DNA from: Takifugu bimaculatus
Lineage: Eukaryota > Chordata > Actinopteri > Tetraodontiformes > Tetraodontidae
DNA: 64,000 bases
Direction: 5' to 3'
Assembly: GCA_004026145.2 (NCBI GenBank)
Contig: CP034975.1
Span: 3,264,398-3,328,397 of the forward strand
The translations under genes were made by a program, and so were the position numbers. Positions within the stretch are counted from its first letter, which is position 1. Every line of letters begins with the position of its first letter. Shown piece by piece: positions 12,140 through 24,690 of this stretch. The notes beneath the pieces are model-generated. The model did not search any database. It had not been told where the DNA came from and was given only the letters and a program-made list of their open reading frames with translations.

Positions 12140-12292
12140 TGTCTCTGGGACCACACTGACCGACAATGTGTGCAGACCCCGCGCGCGTTTGTTCGTGCAC
12201 GGCTCGTGCATTTGTGTGTTCTGGTTAAAACGCAAAATTTCATTCTTGTTCAGTAATAATATAGATTTAGATGATGTGGTAGCACATTCCTG

Positions 12293-12293
<1 letters not shown>

Positions 12294-12331
<38 letters not shown>

Positions 12332-12338
12332 TGTGTGT
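12294..12338 (+). repeat. (TG)n microsatellite
   Basis: About 22 TG units with a single GGG interruption. Confidence 0.95.
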
Positions 12339-12698
12339 CCTCACTGCCTACCAAGTGCTGGAACCAGACAGTGTATTTTGGCCGCCCCTCTCTTCCTTGT
12401 GCGCGTGCCAGTTCTCCGTCTGAAAAGAATCTCGAGGTTTCAAAGCTCTTTTTGTGAACTGCTCATCAAAGCCCACGCAGACACTACACTGCTGATTTTG
12501 AAGTCAATATCCCCCCTTTTTTTTCTGCTTCTTCTTTGGAAGAGAACTTGTGGTCATGGTTCTGTGACTCTCTATTATATGTATGTGCTCCAATAAAAAT
12601 GAAGCGACCTGTCTTTCTGAAGGAGGGAAGATTGATTTAAATTGTCTATTATGATTGAGCTCCAGATCTGGCATTCTCTTTAATTCATAGATTTCAAA

Positions 12699-12737
12699 CC
12701 CCCCCACCCCCCCCACCCCCCCCACACACACACACCC
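12699..12737 (+). repeat. C-rich tract with (CA)n
   Basis: Runs of C separated by single A, grading into CA repeats. Confidence 0.9.
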
Positions 12738-14795
12738 GCCTTACTCCCTTTCAGTATCTATTTGTAACTTTCAGAAATAAAGTGAAGGACCTTCTCTGAA
12801 ACTCCCAAAGAGCATTGTGAATACTTCGATTTTTTTATTTCTCTTTTTGGGAAGAATGACAAGAACCTAAAACTTAAACTCAAAATAGACGGGGAGAAAA
12901 TCAAATAAGACTCAAGGGTTTATTATTTAATAGGGTACAATAGTATATACTGTAAAACCCACAACACCAACGATAATAAAACATTATCTAGTTGTTATAA
13001 ATGGCTCATTTCCTTTTTTATTTTTAATTTTTGCCTTTCGCAGGATTCCAGGCCAAACATTCTTCCATGAATAGTTAATACGGTCGAATTTTTCCTCTCT
13101 CGCTGTGCCGTCCAATGATTCAGCCAGACAGCCACTGGAAAATTGAAAAGTACGATCCACGGGGGGTAAAGGGAAAACACTGGAATTAGGATAGAGGAAC
13201 AATTGGAACTAGCTTATCCCCATGAATACATAGGCAGCAAAATGACACTTCCCCTCCTGTCAAAAGAGCGTTTTTGTCATCGCTCTAATTGGATGTGATT
13301 ACATTACAACCGGGAGGGAATGATGCTTCTTCCAGACAGTGGCGGATCCGGGCGCTTGCTTTACAAATTGTCGCTGACTGAACAAATTTCCCTGAACAAC
13401 AGCGAGCTAAACACTTGCTTATGATCAGACTGCGGCGCCACGTGCTTTGGCGGCTGTGATGCTGGACGCACCACAACTACAGTAACAGCGTCCATAACGA
13501 GGACGCGTTCTCTGGGCGGAACCGTGGAAGGAAGCAATATCCTTTGACAGAGCTGCGTTGGCAGTTGCATAAAGCTTTGTTAGACAGGATGATTTATGCT
13601 GGACGTGATGACCCTCGTCTCAACGCTTTCACTCCAGCAACTGTCCAAATGGGAGACCGTCCAAATAGCAAAAAGCCTTCAAAGGTTCGAACCATATCTG
13701 ATGCCACACACGGCAACTTTCATCTACATCTGCTACAACAGATACCCACATCCAAAGTGCTTTACATCTCCATATGTTCCAGGCGGCGGGTCTCAAGACG
13801 CAAATGGATGCAATTTCCTGAATATATGTTACCGTTTACAGTTCAGATGGTGCAGAAGGTTTCTATAAAATCTTGAAATAACTCTTTATCTGGGCAGAGT
13901 TGTAAATTGCTTTTCACTTATTTAATACTTTAATGTTAGTGACGTCGATGTTTATCCGTCAGTTAACGTATGACTGACTATATATTGGCTTTTCTATAGT
14001 TAACTGGCCTACACAATGTTATAGGTGGTGTAATTACATCTGGCATTAAGCAAAGAGTTAAAATTACAGTTACAATTTGCAAAGAAATGACACAAATAGC
14101 CCAAAAGGTTAAGATGAAAGACTTTTCTGCAGTCTTGATTCAGTACATAACTGATCACAGGTGAACAAGGTTCCTGCAACCTGGCTGTCAGGGAGCTTTT
14201 TAGAACTCTCATGGAGACTAAATGTGAGAGGTCCTCTTTAAATACTGACCTTTCCAAGACGTCTCCTGGGCCTGTTAAATGGCTTTGGTTGGATTATAAG
14301 AGACCTCTGCACCATCATTATATCATAGATCTGGAGCCAGTAAAGTCCCTTCAGTAATGTCCCTTTACCGGCTGCTGTATCGTCTTTGGTTTGGTTGACT
14401 TAATTCAGCCCATGATGTCTTCATTGTCTTCTATGTTGGACATTTTTAATTATGACATTTGATTAATTTTAAGTCTCACTTTCCATGATAATCTGGTTTC
14501 ACATAGAGAAAAGCAGATTCCTTGAATCCCCGTGGCTCCACAGCATCTTTATTCAATGCATATTTAGAAATCCCAGGTTGTCAGAAACAAATGGACCATT
14601 TGTAGGAATGAAGACTGTAAAATCGGAGATTCTTAAACATTCTGTAGGTTATCCTATAAATGGCCCTCAGATATTGGTCCATGTGTATCGCATCTGTTCC
14701 ATAAGCTTGTTTGTTCGAAACGCTTTAGGCTCATTTTGAAACCTGAAAACGATCCATCTACCATCTGGTCAACCCAGTTTGAGGGAACAAAGCGT
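12738..14795. other. Unassigned non-coding DNA
   Basis: No gene or repeat recognised. 13040-13560 has moderate GC content and several CpGs, and overlapping short frames on both strands. The remainder is AT-rich. Confidence 0.5.
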
Positions 14796-14803
14796 TGACG
14801 TCA
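14796..14803. promoter_or_regulatory. Perfect CRE palindrome TGACGTCA
   Basis: Exact match to the CREB/ATF consensus 'tgacgtca'. A lone 8-mer can occur by chance, and no promoter context is visible. Confidence 0.3.
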
Positions 14804-16113
14804 CCATGTGCCATAACGCACGTTCAACGCTTGCAATTTCCTCATCTGCTGCAATAGATGACAACAGGCCGATAAGGAGGAAAATATCAGGTAAGCAATT
14901 ATACCAAAGTGCCCTCTTGTCATCCTCTCCTCATCTCCTTCATTCTCATCTCCTCCTCCTCCTCCTCCTCCTCTGCGTGCTGCTCCACATTCATTAGCCC
15001 CGGCCTCCCTAAACAATGCCTTATCTACAGGAAACTTTCCTGTGTTGAACTCCTGATCACCCTGATAAACCACCAGGCTAATTAAACAGAGCCTCGTACA
15101 ATATGTCCCCGCATGTGCACATGCATATTTATGTGTATGTGCCTGTGTAATCCATGGAGTGCGTCTCTTTATCTCCTCTCCAGTCCCCCCCCCTCCACCC
15201 TCCTTGTCTGTCGAGCTCAGGGAAATGATGCTGAATGCTGAATGCCGAAAATATGGCACACGCTGAAAGCAGCATTTAAATCTTGACAGTGGCTGGGATT
15301 AACTAGGTAACGAACAGGACAGCTTGGGAAAAAACAAGCCGGGGAGGTGAACTCGAGGACAGGGAGGCGGAGGAGGAAGATCCTGCATCCTGGGCGCTTG
15401 GAAAAATGGGACAAATTTGAGGTCAAGTTTCCTAATTATCTCTGTATCGGGTTTTTTTCACACTTTTAATGATTGTCACGCTTCAGACGGTGGTCCTCCC
15501 ACCCTCAAACTTCAGTTGGACTGGCTTGAACTTTTAAAGTCCTTTCATGGACTTCATGGACTTTCATGAGCCATCATTATCTGGTTTTCCAGGAAGGCAC
15601 CAGTGACTTTAAGAAACACTTAAAAGAGACTCTGTCAGCCTTTAAAATCCTCCATGGTTCCCCTCCTTTTTATGAATTAGCTCACATGCACTCTTAAAAA
15701 AAAGAAAAAAATCAAATGCCATACTGGCCGTTCCTTCTGACTGCAGCCTGCTAAATCCTAATCCGCTCTCTTATGATTCCTCGGCAAACCTTGACTTGAT
15801 GAACACAAGTCGGTCGGGAGAGACGTGGAGTTGGAGAGGGAACGGAAAGATTGAAACGCGCTCTAACATCAAAGCGTGCACGGAAGGACCAGAATCCACA
15901 CAGACCGGCAACTCACTGAACTTGTGTTTCCTGAGCTGCGCGAGAAATAAGAAAATGGGAGGTTAAAGCTTCTGCGTAGATGTCTGTGTGCTGCATATGC
16001 ATCAGTTCATGTTTTATGCATGAGCTGTTATGCAATCTGTGTGGAAGCCTGCAGAGTGTCTGCATTTCTATGCAGACAGCATGCCAGTTCTTCCATATTT
16101 CAGGCTTTGCATT

Positions 16114-16115
<2 letters not shown>
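14804..16115. other. Unassigned non-coding DNA
   Basis: Holds a (TCC)n microsatellite at 14950-14973 and an exact 9-bp tandem pair 'catggactt' at 15546-15563. Otherwise no gene or repeat recognised. Confidence 0.5.
14950..14973 (+). repeat. (TCC)n microsatellite
   Basis: About eight TCC units. It gives a Leu-rich or Gly-rich frame that is not a gene. Confidence 0.9.

Positions 16116-16181
<66 letters not shown>
16116..16181 (+). repeat. (CT)n microsatellite
   Basis: About 33 perfect CT units. Three overlapping Ser-Leu frames arise from it and are artefacts. Confidence 0.95.
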
Positions 16182-16183
<2 letters not shown>

Positions 16184-19100
16184 ATGTCATGTCACTCACA
16201 GCCCCAAGACCCAATCCTAAGTGGTATGACAGGGGGCAGGCCGGCCTCAATGCAGTCGACAAGCGTCTGAATATATTGCAGAGTTCTTTTTTACTGTCTT
16301 GAACAGAAACAATTCAATATCTGTAGCACAAAGCAGAAGCAACAATGCGTCTTTATTTTGACCAGTGTGCAAACATGGCCGCCAGGTTTACGGAACCTCT
16401 GCATTTCCAATATGGAACTCCACTCACACATTTTAGGAGCCGTTTGGGTTGTTTACATGAAGTTTATGAAGTAAACTACTTTGTGACATCCTGGGGATCA
16501 AAAGGACCAATGTCGGATTGCTCTGGTTGCCCCGGTTCCAATTGGTTCTCTGATGTTTCGGCGCCTGGGGTTTGATTTAAGATAAGAATCTGACGGCATA
16601 GGACATCACCGATAATGATACTAATGAAATCAACAATTTCCTCTAAATATGGTGCAGTCCCGGTCGGGGGAACAATAAATGGTTATCCAGGTTTATCAGT
16701 ACAATTTTATTTGTATTCACCGACGACCTGAGGTGTCAGTGACGTGTCTGCGCTTTGGTGCTGTCGCAGAGAGAAGCCCACAGAGGAAGGGCAGACAAGC
16801 CCTCTGAACTCTACCGCCGACTGGTTCAAACCCACACACACACACACACCGGCTAAAAAAAACAACAAAAAAACCTTGACACACTGACAGAGTGGGCTGT
16901 CAGAGTAGACTGAAGCAGAGAACCAGTGAAATGACACACAAGGTCACTTTATCTGCTAACTGTGGCACGTTCCTTTGCTCCTGAACCCGCCTCCCTGTTT
17001 CTATACTTCCTTTTATTATCTTCCTCTCAGTCGTCTAACGTCTTTTATGGTTCCGGTCTCTGTTTTTGCTGTCTACCGTTGATGCTTAAAACATCTGCTG
17101 CAAACCCAATCGGCCCGATGACACACCAACCCTTAGCTTCATATGTGGTTGAGAGTTATTCTAAAGCTGAGAGAAAACACCGGTGTTTGATGGCCTACAA
17201 ACTCCTGACCCAACTGTGCGACACTATGCATGATTAAATTTGCAGGGCAGTTTTCTATAGCACTGTAAAACATTTAAAGTAGAGCCTTATAGCAGTGCAG
17301 AGGCTCTTAAAGATGAAGGAGACTCAGGTATTCTGATGATTGTCTTTGACGTGATCACTGCCCATTTATTTACTTGATTATGTGATCGTATTTTCAATAT
17401 ATCAGAGCACAATTTGGTGAAAGCGCATATTCTTTCTTTACATAAGCAGACCTAACAAAAGCCAGTTGTAACTATCCCCAGTTAGCAACCACGGCAGGAA
17501 GAAGAGGCTGTAGAAAATAGGATAATGATGGAGCGGCTGATTCTAAGTGTGGCACTGGGCTGTGAGAGGTACATTAGAGGACAGGACTGTTGTATGGAGG
17601 CAAACACAACAACATAATCGACTCAGGAACACTGAACACTCCCCTCTTACCGTGTCCTCTCATCCTTGTTGCTTTGTGGCAGCCTTTGTTGTCCACACAA
17701 TAGCGACATTGTGTTAGCATGTCATCCCTTCACGGTCATTGTTTCTCACCTTTAGCTCGGTACCCAGGGAGGGTGTCTGTGCAGGGGTGAGTGTGACCCC
17801 ACACTTTGTTGAAAGGTTGCTCTCAATTGGTCTTTGTTTTTACAGTTTACATTTCCGACGCTCTGGGAGTTTACGGCAAAAACCTTTCTCCCTTGTTTGA
17901 ATGGCAACGAGCAAAGCAGAAGATACTAAAAGTCGTCTGCTGACTGGTGCTGAGGCACATCACTCATGCCGTTATCTCTGAGTCAGTGGACCAGACATGA
18001 TCACAAATGCACGCGCACGCACACGCACACACACACACACGCGAACAGCGGCTCCTTGGATGGATTGTTAGGCAGTATTAATCCCATTTCTGCTTGTTAA
18101 TGGGATTATGTCTTTTAATTAAAGGCAAGTGAAGAGCAATTATGAGCAGTGAGAGAACGTGGCGCAGTTCACTGTCGTGTCATTATGGATTCATGCGCCT
18201 GTGCTGCTGCATCGCAGGTGAAAGACACTTGACGCTGTCAGTTTTTTGACATTCCGGATAGCATCCTGCTGATTCGTGACCATTCTTCGTACAAATACAG
18301 TCTAAAAAGTGCCATCGATTTAAGCTTTGAAAATATGGCTGATGTATATCTGATATCAAGTGTTCTGTGGGTTCGTGTTGGATGTACAAGCGCACAGAAC
18401 TGTGTGGGTTTGTTCTCATGGGACGCTCCGCTGGCCATTTTCAATTCTATTACTTTTCCATTCCCAAACGCTGGTGAAGCGCTATTTAAACAGATGGGCA
18501 ATTGGGATTAAGGAGAGTCTGCAAAGAAAAAGCAAAGGCTCAGGCGATGGACTGATGTGGGCACACTGTGGAAAGGTGGGGGCGGGTGCAGGTGGGGAAC
18601 AACTGGAACCAAAGAGGAATGAAGTGAGAGCAGCTCTGGACTCTTTTATAAGTGGTAAAATGTTTCTAAATATGTCAGTTTCAGTATTTTACTTGCAGTT
18701 TGAAGCAATTCCTCTTCTTCTTGACCTCAATGGCTTCATCCAAAGCCCCCATTTCCCTTGATCCTACAGATGCTCAAGTTATAATCAAAATGAATGATTT
18801 CTAATTACACAATTAAAAAGAATGCCAAAGTAGTTACTGGCTTCTCTACTCAACTTGAATGCTTTATCAGTTGTCATATCAATGTGGCAAAACATATTAA
18901 ATACAATAAACCCAATTTAGAGCATTCACACTAATGTTCCTCCATTTAAAACTGCTGTATTCACGCTTAAGCTGTCAAAGCTCTGCGATCTTTTACCACT
19001 GGCACACCCTCCAGTTGCTGCAAGAGGACTGGGGAGTGTGTTTTATATCACATGGGCAATATCAGAGGGGTATCATCACTGCAGGAGTTACAGTCCGAGC

Positions 19101-20075
19101 TGCCGTTGTTGCTGTGCTGCTTACAGAGCTAGAGAGGGCAATTACACAGCCACTTTAATTACACCCCCCACCTGAGAGTTCGCTAATTTGTCTTTGTAAG
19201 CAATGCTCTGCTTCAGATACACAGGTGAGAGAGAGAGCGACAGAGAGAAATAAGTAAATACATACACAGTAGAGCTTTCTGTATCCTATAGTATTGTGTT
19301 AATATCTCGACTGCAGCCCTCGGCTCTTTCATATTTAATTCTCTTTTTATCCTGCTGGAAGAAAATATTTGGTTTCATTCAGTTTCAGCAAGCACAAGCA
19401 ACCACATTAGAAACACCAACCTTTGTAGCCTCCAACAGGTAAATGTGCACCTTGATTGTGAGGCAGGAAGTGCATGCACGAGATAACGTTGGACATCAAA
19501 AGACAGGATTTACTGGTAAGCCAGAAGAAGACCTATTTAATGTCAGATGTGGGCTGTAAGGCATTGGAAAAATAACCTTTACACTCCGTTAAGCATCAAT
19601 TGTTGAGCTAAAATTGATCATTGACACATGTTCATGTAGAACAACAGTTCAACTTTTACTTTTACATTAAGTGGAGAAAATCTATCAGTATCAGTCGTTT
19701 CCTCGCTGACAGACAGGCACAAATTATGTGACCATACTGATAGAGACAGTTTAGACTCAAATTTATTGTGTCTCATGATATATACATTATAAGCACTTAC
19801 ATTTAAAGGACCTTAGTCAAGAAGGGTACCTTTTAACCACACTCATTTGTCTGTGTTAAACCAGGTATAAAGAGTCAAATAGAAAAGGAAGAGCTAATAA
19901 TAGCTAATTATGTAATTATTTGCAGGTCATAGCACACAAAAGGGGATAAACAGAGTTACAACAAGGTTAAATGTCACATGTGTGTCACACGTATGTGTCT
20001 CCTGCCTCCACATCTATAAATGTCCACAGGAAGGCGGGTTAGATTGACATGATGTACAATGTGTGATAACACACA
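16182..20075. other. Unassigned non-coding DNA
   Basis: No gene recognised. Short (CA)n tracts lie at 16833-16849 and 18010-18042. The stretch 18050-18160 has homeodomain-like 'taattaaa' and 'taatggga' words in a compact complex sequence and might be a conserved element. Frames of up to 133 codons (18360-18761) have no domain. Confidence 0.5.
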
Positions 20076-20135
20076 ACACCTGCGCGTATCACACATACAC
20101 GTATAACACTTACACGTACAACACATACGCATACG
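20076..20135 (+). repeat. 15-bp minisatellite, four units
   Basis: Four consecutive 15-base units: 'acacctgcgcgtatc', 'acacatacacgtata', 'acacttacacgtaca' and 'acacatacgcatacg'. They are about 60-85 percent alike by eye. In one frame they give a Tyr/Thr/Asn-rich peptide repeat, because the unit length is a multiple of three, but the frame has no other coding feature. Confidence 0.75.
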
Positions 20136-20769
20136 GCCATTTACCCACTCAGTGTCTTATTTCCGTAGGACATCTTTTATGCATTGGCAAAACAAAGCAG
20201 CTGTCCTGCACCATTACAAGTGCCATTCTTCTGTGCTGTCACATCCTGCCATTAAGGGAAAAGACCCTGAAACATCTCACAAAGTCAAAATCTCACAACT
20301 CCTGTCACAGAAGTGCTGTCCAGATGTGCTTCTTCCATGGTCTAATAATGCTACCAGTTTAAATAGACCGGGCAAAAGCCCTCTTTTCTTACAGCATTTC
20401 ACCTTAACAAGAAGTGTTTTGGTGTTGATCTTCATATTTCATTGTAAATGTTTTAATATAATACACTATTAAGCTTTTATTACCACCACAGGCTAAATGT
20501 ACAGTAGAAGAAAAAGGAAAAAAATAGAAAACCACACAGTTTCCTAACCGCAGTAGACCCCCGAGGGTGTGAAAATTATACAGGGACAAATAGAGAACCA
20601 CAAATCTCAAGCTACTCTCTCTTTACGTATAAATACTCTTTAGCAAATTCTCTATTGGCATTTGTAAATATGTGGAATACAATGCCAGCAGCTTCTGTGC
20701 ATACTCCACACATTATACTCTGTTAAACATCAGTGAACCTGCAATTTGCCCATCATCCCTGAGGTGAAC
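20136..20769. other. Unassigned non-coding DNA
   Basis: No gene, repeat or distinctive motif recognised. Confidence 0.5.
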
Positions 20770-21440
20770 TAGTTCATGGTTCACATTCCTTTATAAAAAC
20801 CAATCTCCCATCAATAATCATTAGGGCTGGGATTAATCTATGGTAATCAGGACATTCTTCCCTGTTGCTTGGCTGCAGTGGTGCATACTGCATTATCCTG
20901 GCGGCTAATTCCAAACAGTAGCTGAAGTTCTTATCAAAATTAGGCAGAACTTGCCAGATGATGAAAACTAAATGCCCGTAGTTAAAGTCATTTCCGGGCA
21001 ATTTAGAGCCCCCTCAACCTCCCCCCTGCAAACGCGCATTTCCCCAGCTTGCATGCCAGAGCCAGGACCATGTGAAAGAGGCTGGAACAAAGCAAACATT
21101 CAGCGTGAGCAGAAAACTAAAACGCACCACTCGTTGCTGGGTCCAGAAACATAACAAGTGATAATGGCCGCCTTTACGCTTGCCATTTCCAGGGATGTGG
21201 TACACATGCACGCTTGCCCCCTCGAAGGACCTTTGTGTAACGCCATCATCTTTAATGTTCCACCTGTACTTTTCCTGCTTTGACGTGCCAAGGTCCCCAC
21301 AGAGTGATCGCGTAAGTGTGACAAATCAAAAGATTAAGCAGAATCGGCTCTGTGGTGAGAAATAGGAAAGATTTATCCGGTGAGCGCCCCCTCCCCCGCT
21401 CGCCTACAATGGCTCTCCATTGTTTTGTCTCTGTATTTCA
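20770..21440. promoter_or_regulatory. Candidate conserved non-coding (enhancer-like) stretch
   Basis: A long stretch of complex, low-repeat sequence with words common in developmental enhancers: 'gggattaatc' and 'ctaattcc' (homeodomain-like), 'ataacaagtgataatgg', 'ccattgtttt' (SOX-like) and 'agatttatcc'. There is no coding signal. The call rests on texture only, so confidence is low. Confidence 0.22.
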
Positions 21441-22659
21441 AGATTAACCTCCTTGTTGAGGTAAACTCTTCCCCCATGCCAACTTGCTTTATCTTTTCCA
21501 CCGGCTCCCCTCATCTGTCTTAATCTCATTACAGATGTCAATAGCCAACCTGCTTGGTTCCCCCGATAAACAGCACTATTACCCCACAGTGACCCCGAGC
21601 ACTGTTTACCATGTTAACGGCGTGCCGAACCCCAAACACACTCTCATTTCCTATGCCATATGACCGGTTTGTGTGGGTTTTGTGTGTGTGTGTGTGTATC
21701 AGTGTGGCCAGCAATGGTGGCGTTTGCTCAGTCGTCCTACATTATTTCCAGCGTGGCTCCGGTTGTTTTGGGGGGTTTGATCTGTTTGATAGACAGAATA
21801 GGAACAGGAAAAGTGTTATTTCCCACAAGTTTCTGGTGAAGGTTGAAATATAGAAGCTAAATGCGGGTGAAGAATACACAGGTATTATTGCTTCGTGTAT
21901 TTTTATCTGTAAAAGAAAAACTAATTTCTGCTTAAACTAAGAAACAAATGGGCTGAAATGAGCAGATGCAAATGCTGCACAATTCATCTGAATCAGCAAT
22001 GATGAGATATCTACAGAATAAAAGGAGTGAAAAGTAGGATTATTAGCACACCTAGCGATAATAGCATACTCTGAAACGTGTCGTTACTGAAGTTTGTATA
22101 TTGCCTGAAAAAGCAGTTTTTCCTTTGATCGACTTATGTGAATTTATGTGGTTTTTGTTTGTGCAGTGAGTTTTTATCAAAGTAAATCTCCAGCAGGTAA
22201 ATCCCTCATGCAGTGATTCACACAAACCCGTGCAAAACTAATCCAAAACCTGCTGCTTTTTCCAAAAAGTAAAACTAATCATTTAAAAACCAACAGTCAT
22301 TATGTTGTCGCTCAGCTACAGAAGTGCCCAACGAAAAGTGATTCTTGAGGTAAGAGATCCGGCAGGCAGATTCTCTTCACTAAATTATCCATAGCGCTCT
22401 TTCACAATATGGACTTCAAATGACACTTTGTCTGCAATCAGTGCATATAATTTGAAATGAATTGAACTTAAAGCGATACCATCTGTGAATACAATGGGCG
22501 GAAGGTTCTTTCCTGTATTTCGACCGTGAAGACAAGTCACAAGGGTTAGCTAATAGGTTCATAAAGTGATCATGAAGACCTCATTTGTGTCATAAAAGAA
22601 AAAAAAGAATGTGCATATGATGACTCACTTTTCAGCTGTGAGGATTATAGGTTCTAACC
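21441..22659. other. Unassigned non-coding DNA
   Basis: Contains a short (TG)n at 21680-21698. No gene recognised. Confidence 0.5.
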
Positions 22660-22717
22660 AGAGCTGTATGCACAGCTCTATAGGGATAAAAGCACCACAT
22701 GCTTTTATGAAAGCATG
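22660..22717. other. Cluster of three short inverted repeats, two of them overlapping
   Basis: Hairpin 1: 'agagctgt' at 22660-22667 pairs with 'acagctct' at 22672-22679 around a 4-base loop. Hairpin 2: 'ataaaagca' at 22686-22694 pairs with 'tgcttttat' at 22700-22708 around a 5-base loop. Hairpin 3: 'catgcttt' at 22698-22705 pairs with 'aaagcatg' at 22710-22717. Hairpins 2 and 3 share bases, so they exclude each other. Whether the region is transcribed is unknown. Confidence 0.7.
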
Positions 22718-23861
22718 AGCTAATTATCTCCCTCATCCCCTCCCAACACATCCATGCACTACATGACCTTTATAAATTCCACTGACCTGCAGCAGAAGTG
22801 CCATGATCCTGGAAGCTTGTGAGCAGCCCTTTAGTCACTTCCCTTCCATGCACCTGTGGGCATAGCTAAAGGCTAACGCCTCTAGGAACATCGTGGAGAA
22901 TCTTTCCCCTAAAACCCTACTTTGGTTTCTGCTGTCACCTTACAACTACAGATCTATAAAAATCACAACCTATATTTTAAAACATGGCCTCACCTTCGAT
23001 TTTTGCCAGTTTAATGCCTCTTGATGTTTCAAATTTGAATTAAAATGATCTGAATTATTCATGACATGAGCAAGATTACAGCACGTTGTGAAAATCGCCT
23101 CCAGTAGACATGTGGCGTTCGGCTGAGTCCTTCCCTCGGCAATTAATATCAATTCTAGTGTTGCTGCTAGAGGAGACAAGGGGCGTGTTGGTGCCGAACA
23201 TGCAGCAAGCCTTTTTCCTCTGATCCTTTATAACCAATGGAGGAGTAAGGTATTTTGCAGCTGGATGCCAAAAATGCCTTTTCTCTAGTCTAACTTGACA
23301 CTTTATTTAGCCCCTCACCACTCTGGCCTCGACTTGCCCCTGGAGCAAACTGGCTCCGTCAATGTATAATTTTTAACTAAGCAGCTGAAAGTAAAAATTA
23401 AGCTATAATGACTTGCTCATGGACATAAGGAGGCAAGATGGGAAGTCAGGACACAACAAAGTACCCAGCAAAAGCAAATGCCCTCTGAAGCTTTCTGTCT
23501 TAAAGGGCCCTCAGTAATGAAGCCAACTTACCACGCTGACATCCATCTATATGAAATAGGATGTAATGACAACGACTACTGTACTGAAGATATTCGTCTA
23601 AATATGAAGGGGCTGAGAAAACACTAGCCAGAACCTCTGTGTGCTGCGGAGAGCTGGTGCTGTCACAGTGTGTTTTCACAGACTGGAGACACAAGACAGA
23701 AGTTCTCATTAGGGAGTTTTACGGCTCATTTCAGACATTTCCGAGTTGATATGGATCAGGAAGCGATGAGAAGATTTCTTTCTGAGATTTTATACAGTTT
23801 GCTGGCTCCCACCTGGACTGGGATTAAAGGTACTCGCCTTTTTATAGCTAAAACCATGTAA
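22718..23861. other. Unassigned non-coding DNA
   Basis: No gene or repeat recognised. Short frames on both strands have no domain. Confidence 0.5.
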
Positions 23862-23870
23862 AAATATATA

Positions 23871-23921
<51 letters not shown>

Positions 23922-23930
23922 AATATAATA
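23862..23930 (+). repeat. (AT)n microsatellite
   Basis: Alternating AT with occasional AAA or TT interruptions. It is self-complementary and able to form a cruciform. Confidence 0.9.
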
Positions 23931-24389
23931 CTGGAGTAACGTAGTGATGTTCCTGCATATCTTAGGATTGTTGTCAATCACTGAAAATTAAGGCAACAGC
24001 CATTAAATTGCCCAAAAGTTTTATATGCGTAACATGTAAAAACATAGCCTACTGTGCTGCCTGGAGAACCACTTTATTAGTCTGGTTGTTCTGCTCGTAG
24101 CCCAATCTGGCAACACCCTCACCATCAGCTTCGCCATCTGTTTGTCTCTCAGAGGCTTGTTTAGAGGTTAATGGCCTCATGATCCCCTTATCATTCCTGT
24201 CCATCTTCAAATGACTAATTCTCCCTCTCTGGCAGTCATTAGCAGGACGCTGTTGCGCGGCCTCCTCCAACCCGTTTTGGCATCGTCATCGTCGCGACTA
24301 CATCCTGCGACTGGACATGCAACCGGCAACGCGTGCAACCGCAACAGAACGCCACACATTTCCCAAAAATAAAGGGAAGTCTTTGTCAG
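23931..24389. other. Unassigned non-coding DNA
   Basis: No gene or repeat recognised. A 160-codon minus-strand frame that starts at 24689 crosses part of this stretch but carries no domain. Confidence 0.5.
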
Positions 24390-24690
24390 AAGCTCACTAA
24401 TTACACTACAGATGTCTTTGGTTTTCAGTTTTGTATATGAAAGGTCCTTATTTCCCTTAAACATGGACAAATACACATTTCCTAGTGACTCGCCTCTTAA
24501 GCTCTTGCCTCTGATTTGTATGAGGAGCTTACATCGGGGGTCATTGCTCACTATTAATGTGGTAGCACTGACATTTAAAGGCAGTGTGGGCAGGTTAAAT
24601 CTGAAGGGACCAACTTGTGTCAGGGCCTCAGGGACCTTCATGATCCCCAGAGAAGGCTGCCAGTTTGACTCTAACTGAACTCCATCCATA
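24390..24690. promoter_or_regulatory. Candidate conserved non-coding stretch
   Basis: Complex sequence, open on both strands for 80 or more codons, with few repeats. It includes 'ctcactattaatgtgg' and a 'ttaaagg' word. Long stop-free tracts on both strands are compatible with either a cryptic exon or a slowly evolving enhancer. I recognise no protein family in either frame, so I favour non-coding. Confidence 0.2.

Noticed and set aside
13684..13693. 'ggttcgaacc' as a tRNA B box
   Set aside because: No matching A box, acceptor stem or anticodon arm could be placed around it.
15980..16302. Three Ser-Leu repeat frames
   Set aside because: All arise from the (CT)n microsatellite in different registers.
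20076..20135. CRISPR-like array
   Set aside because: The units are contiguous 15-mers without spacers, in vertebrate-type DNA; it is a minisatellite.
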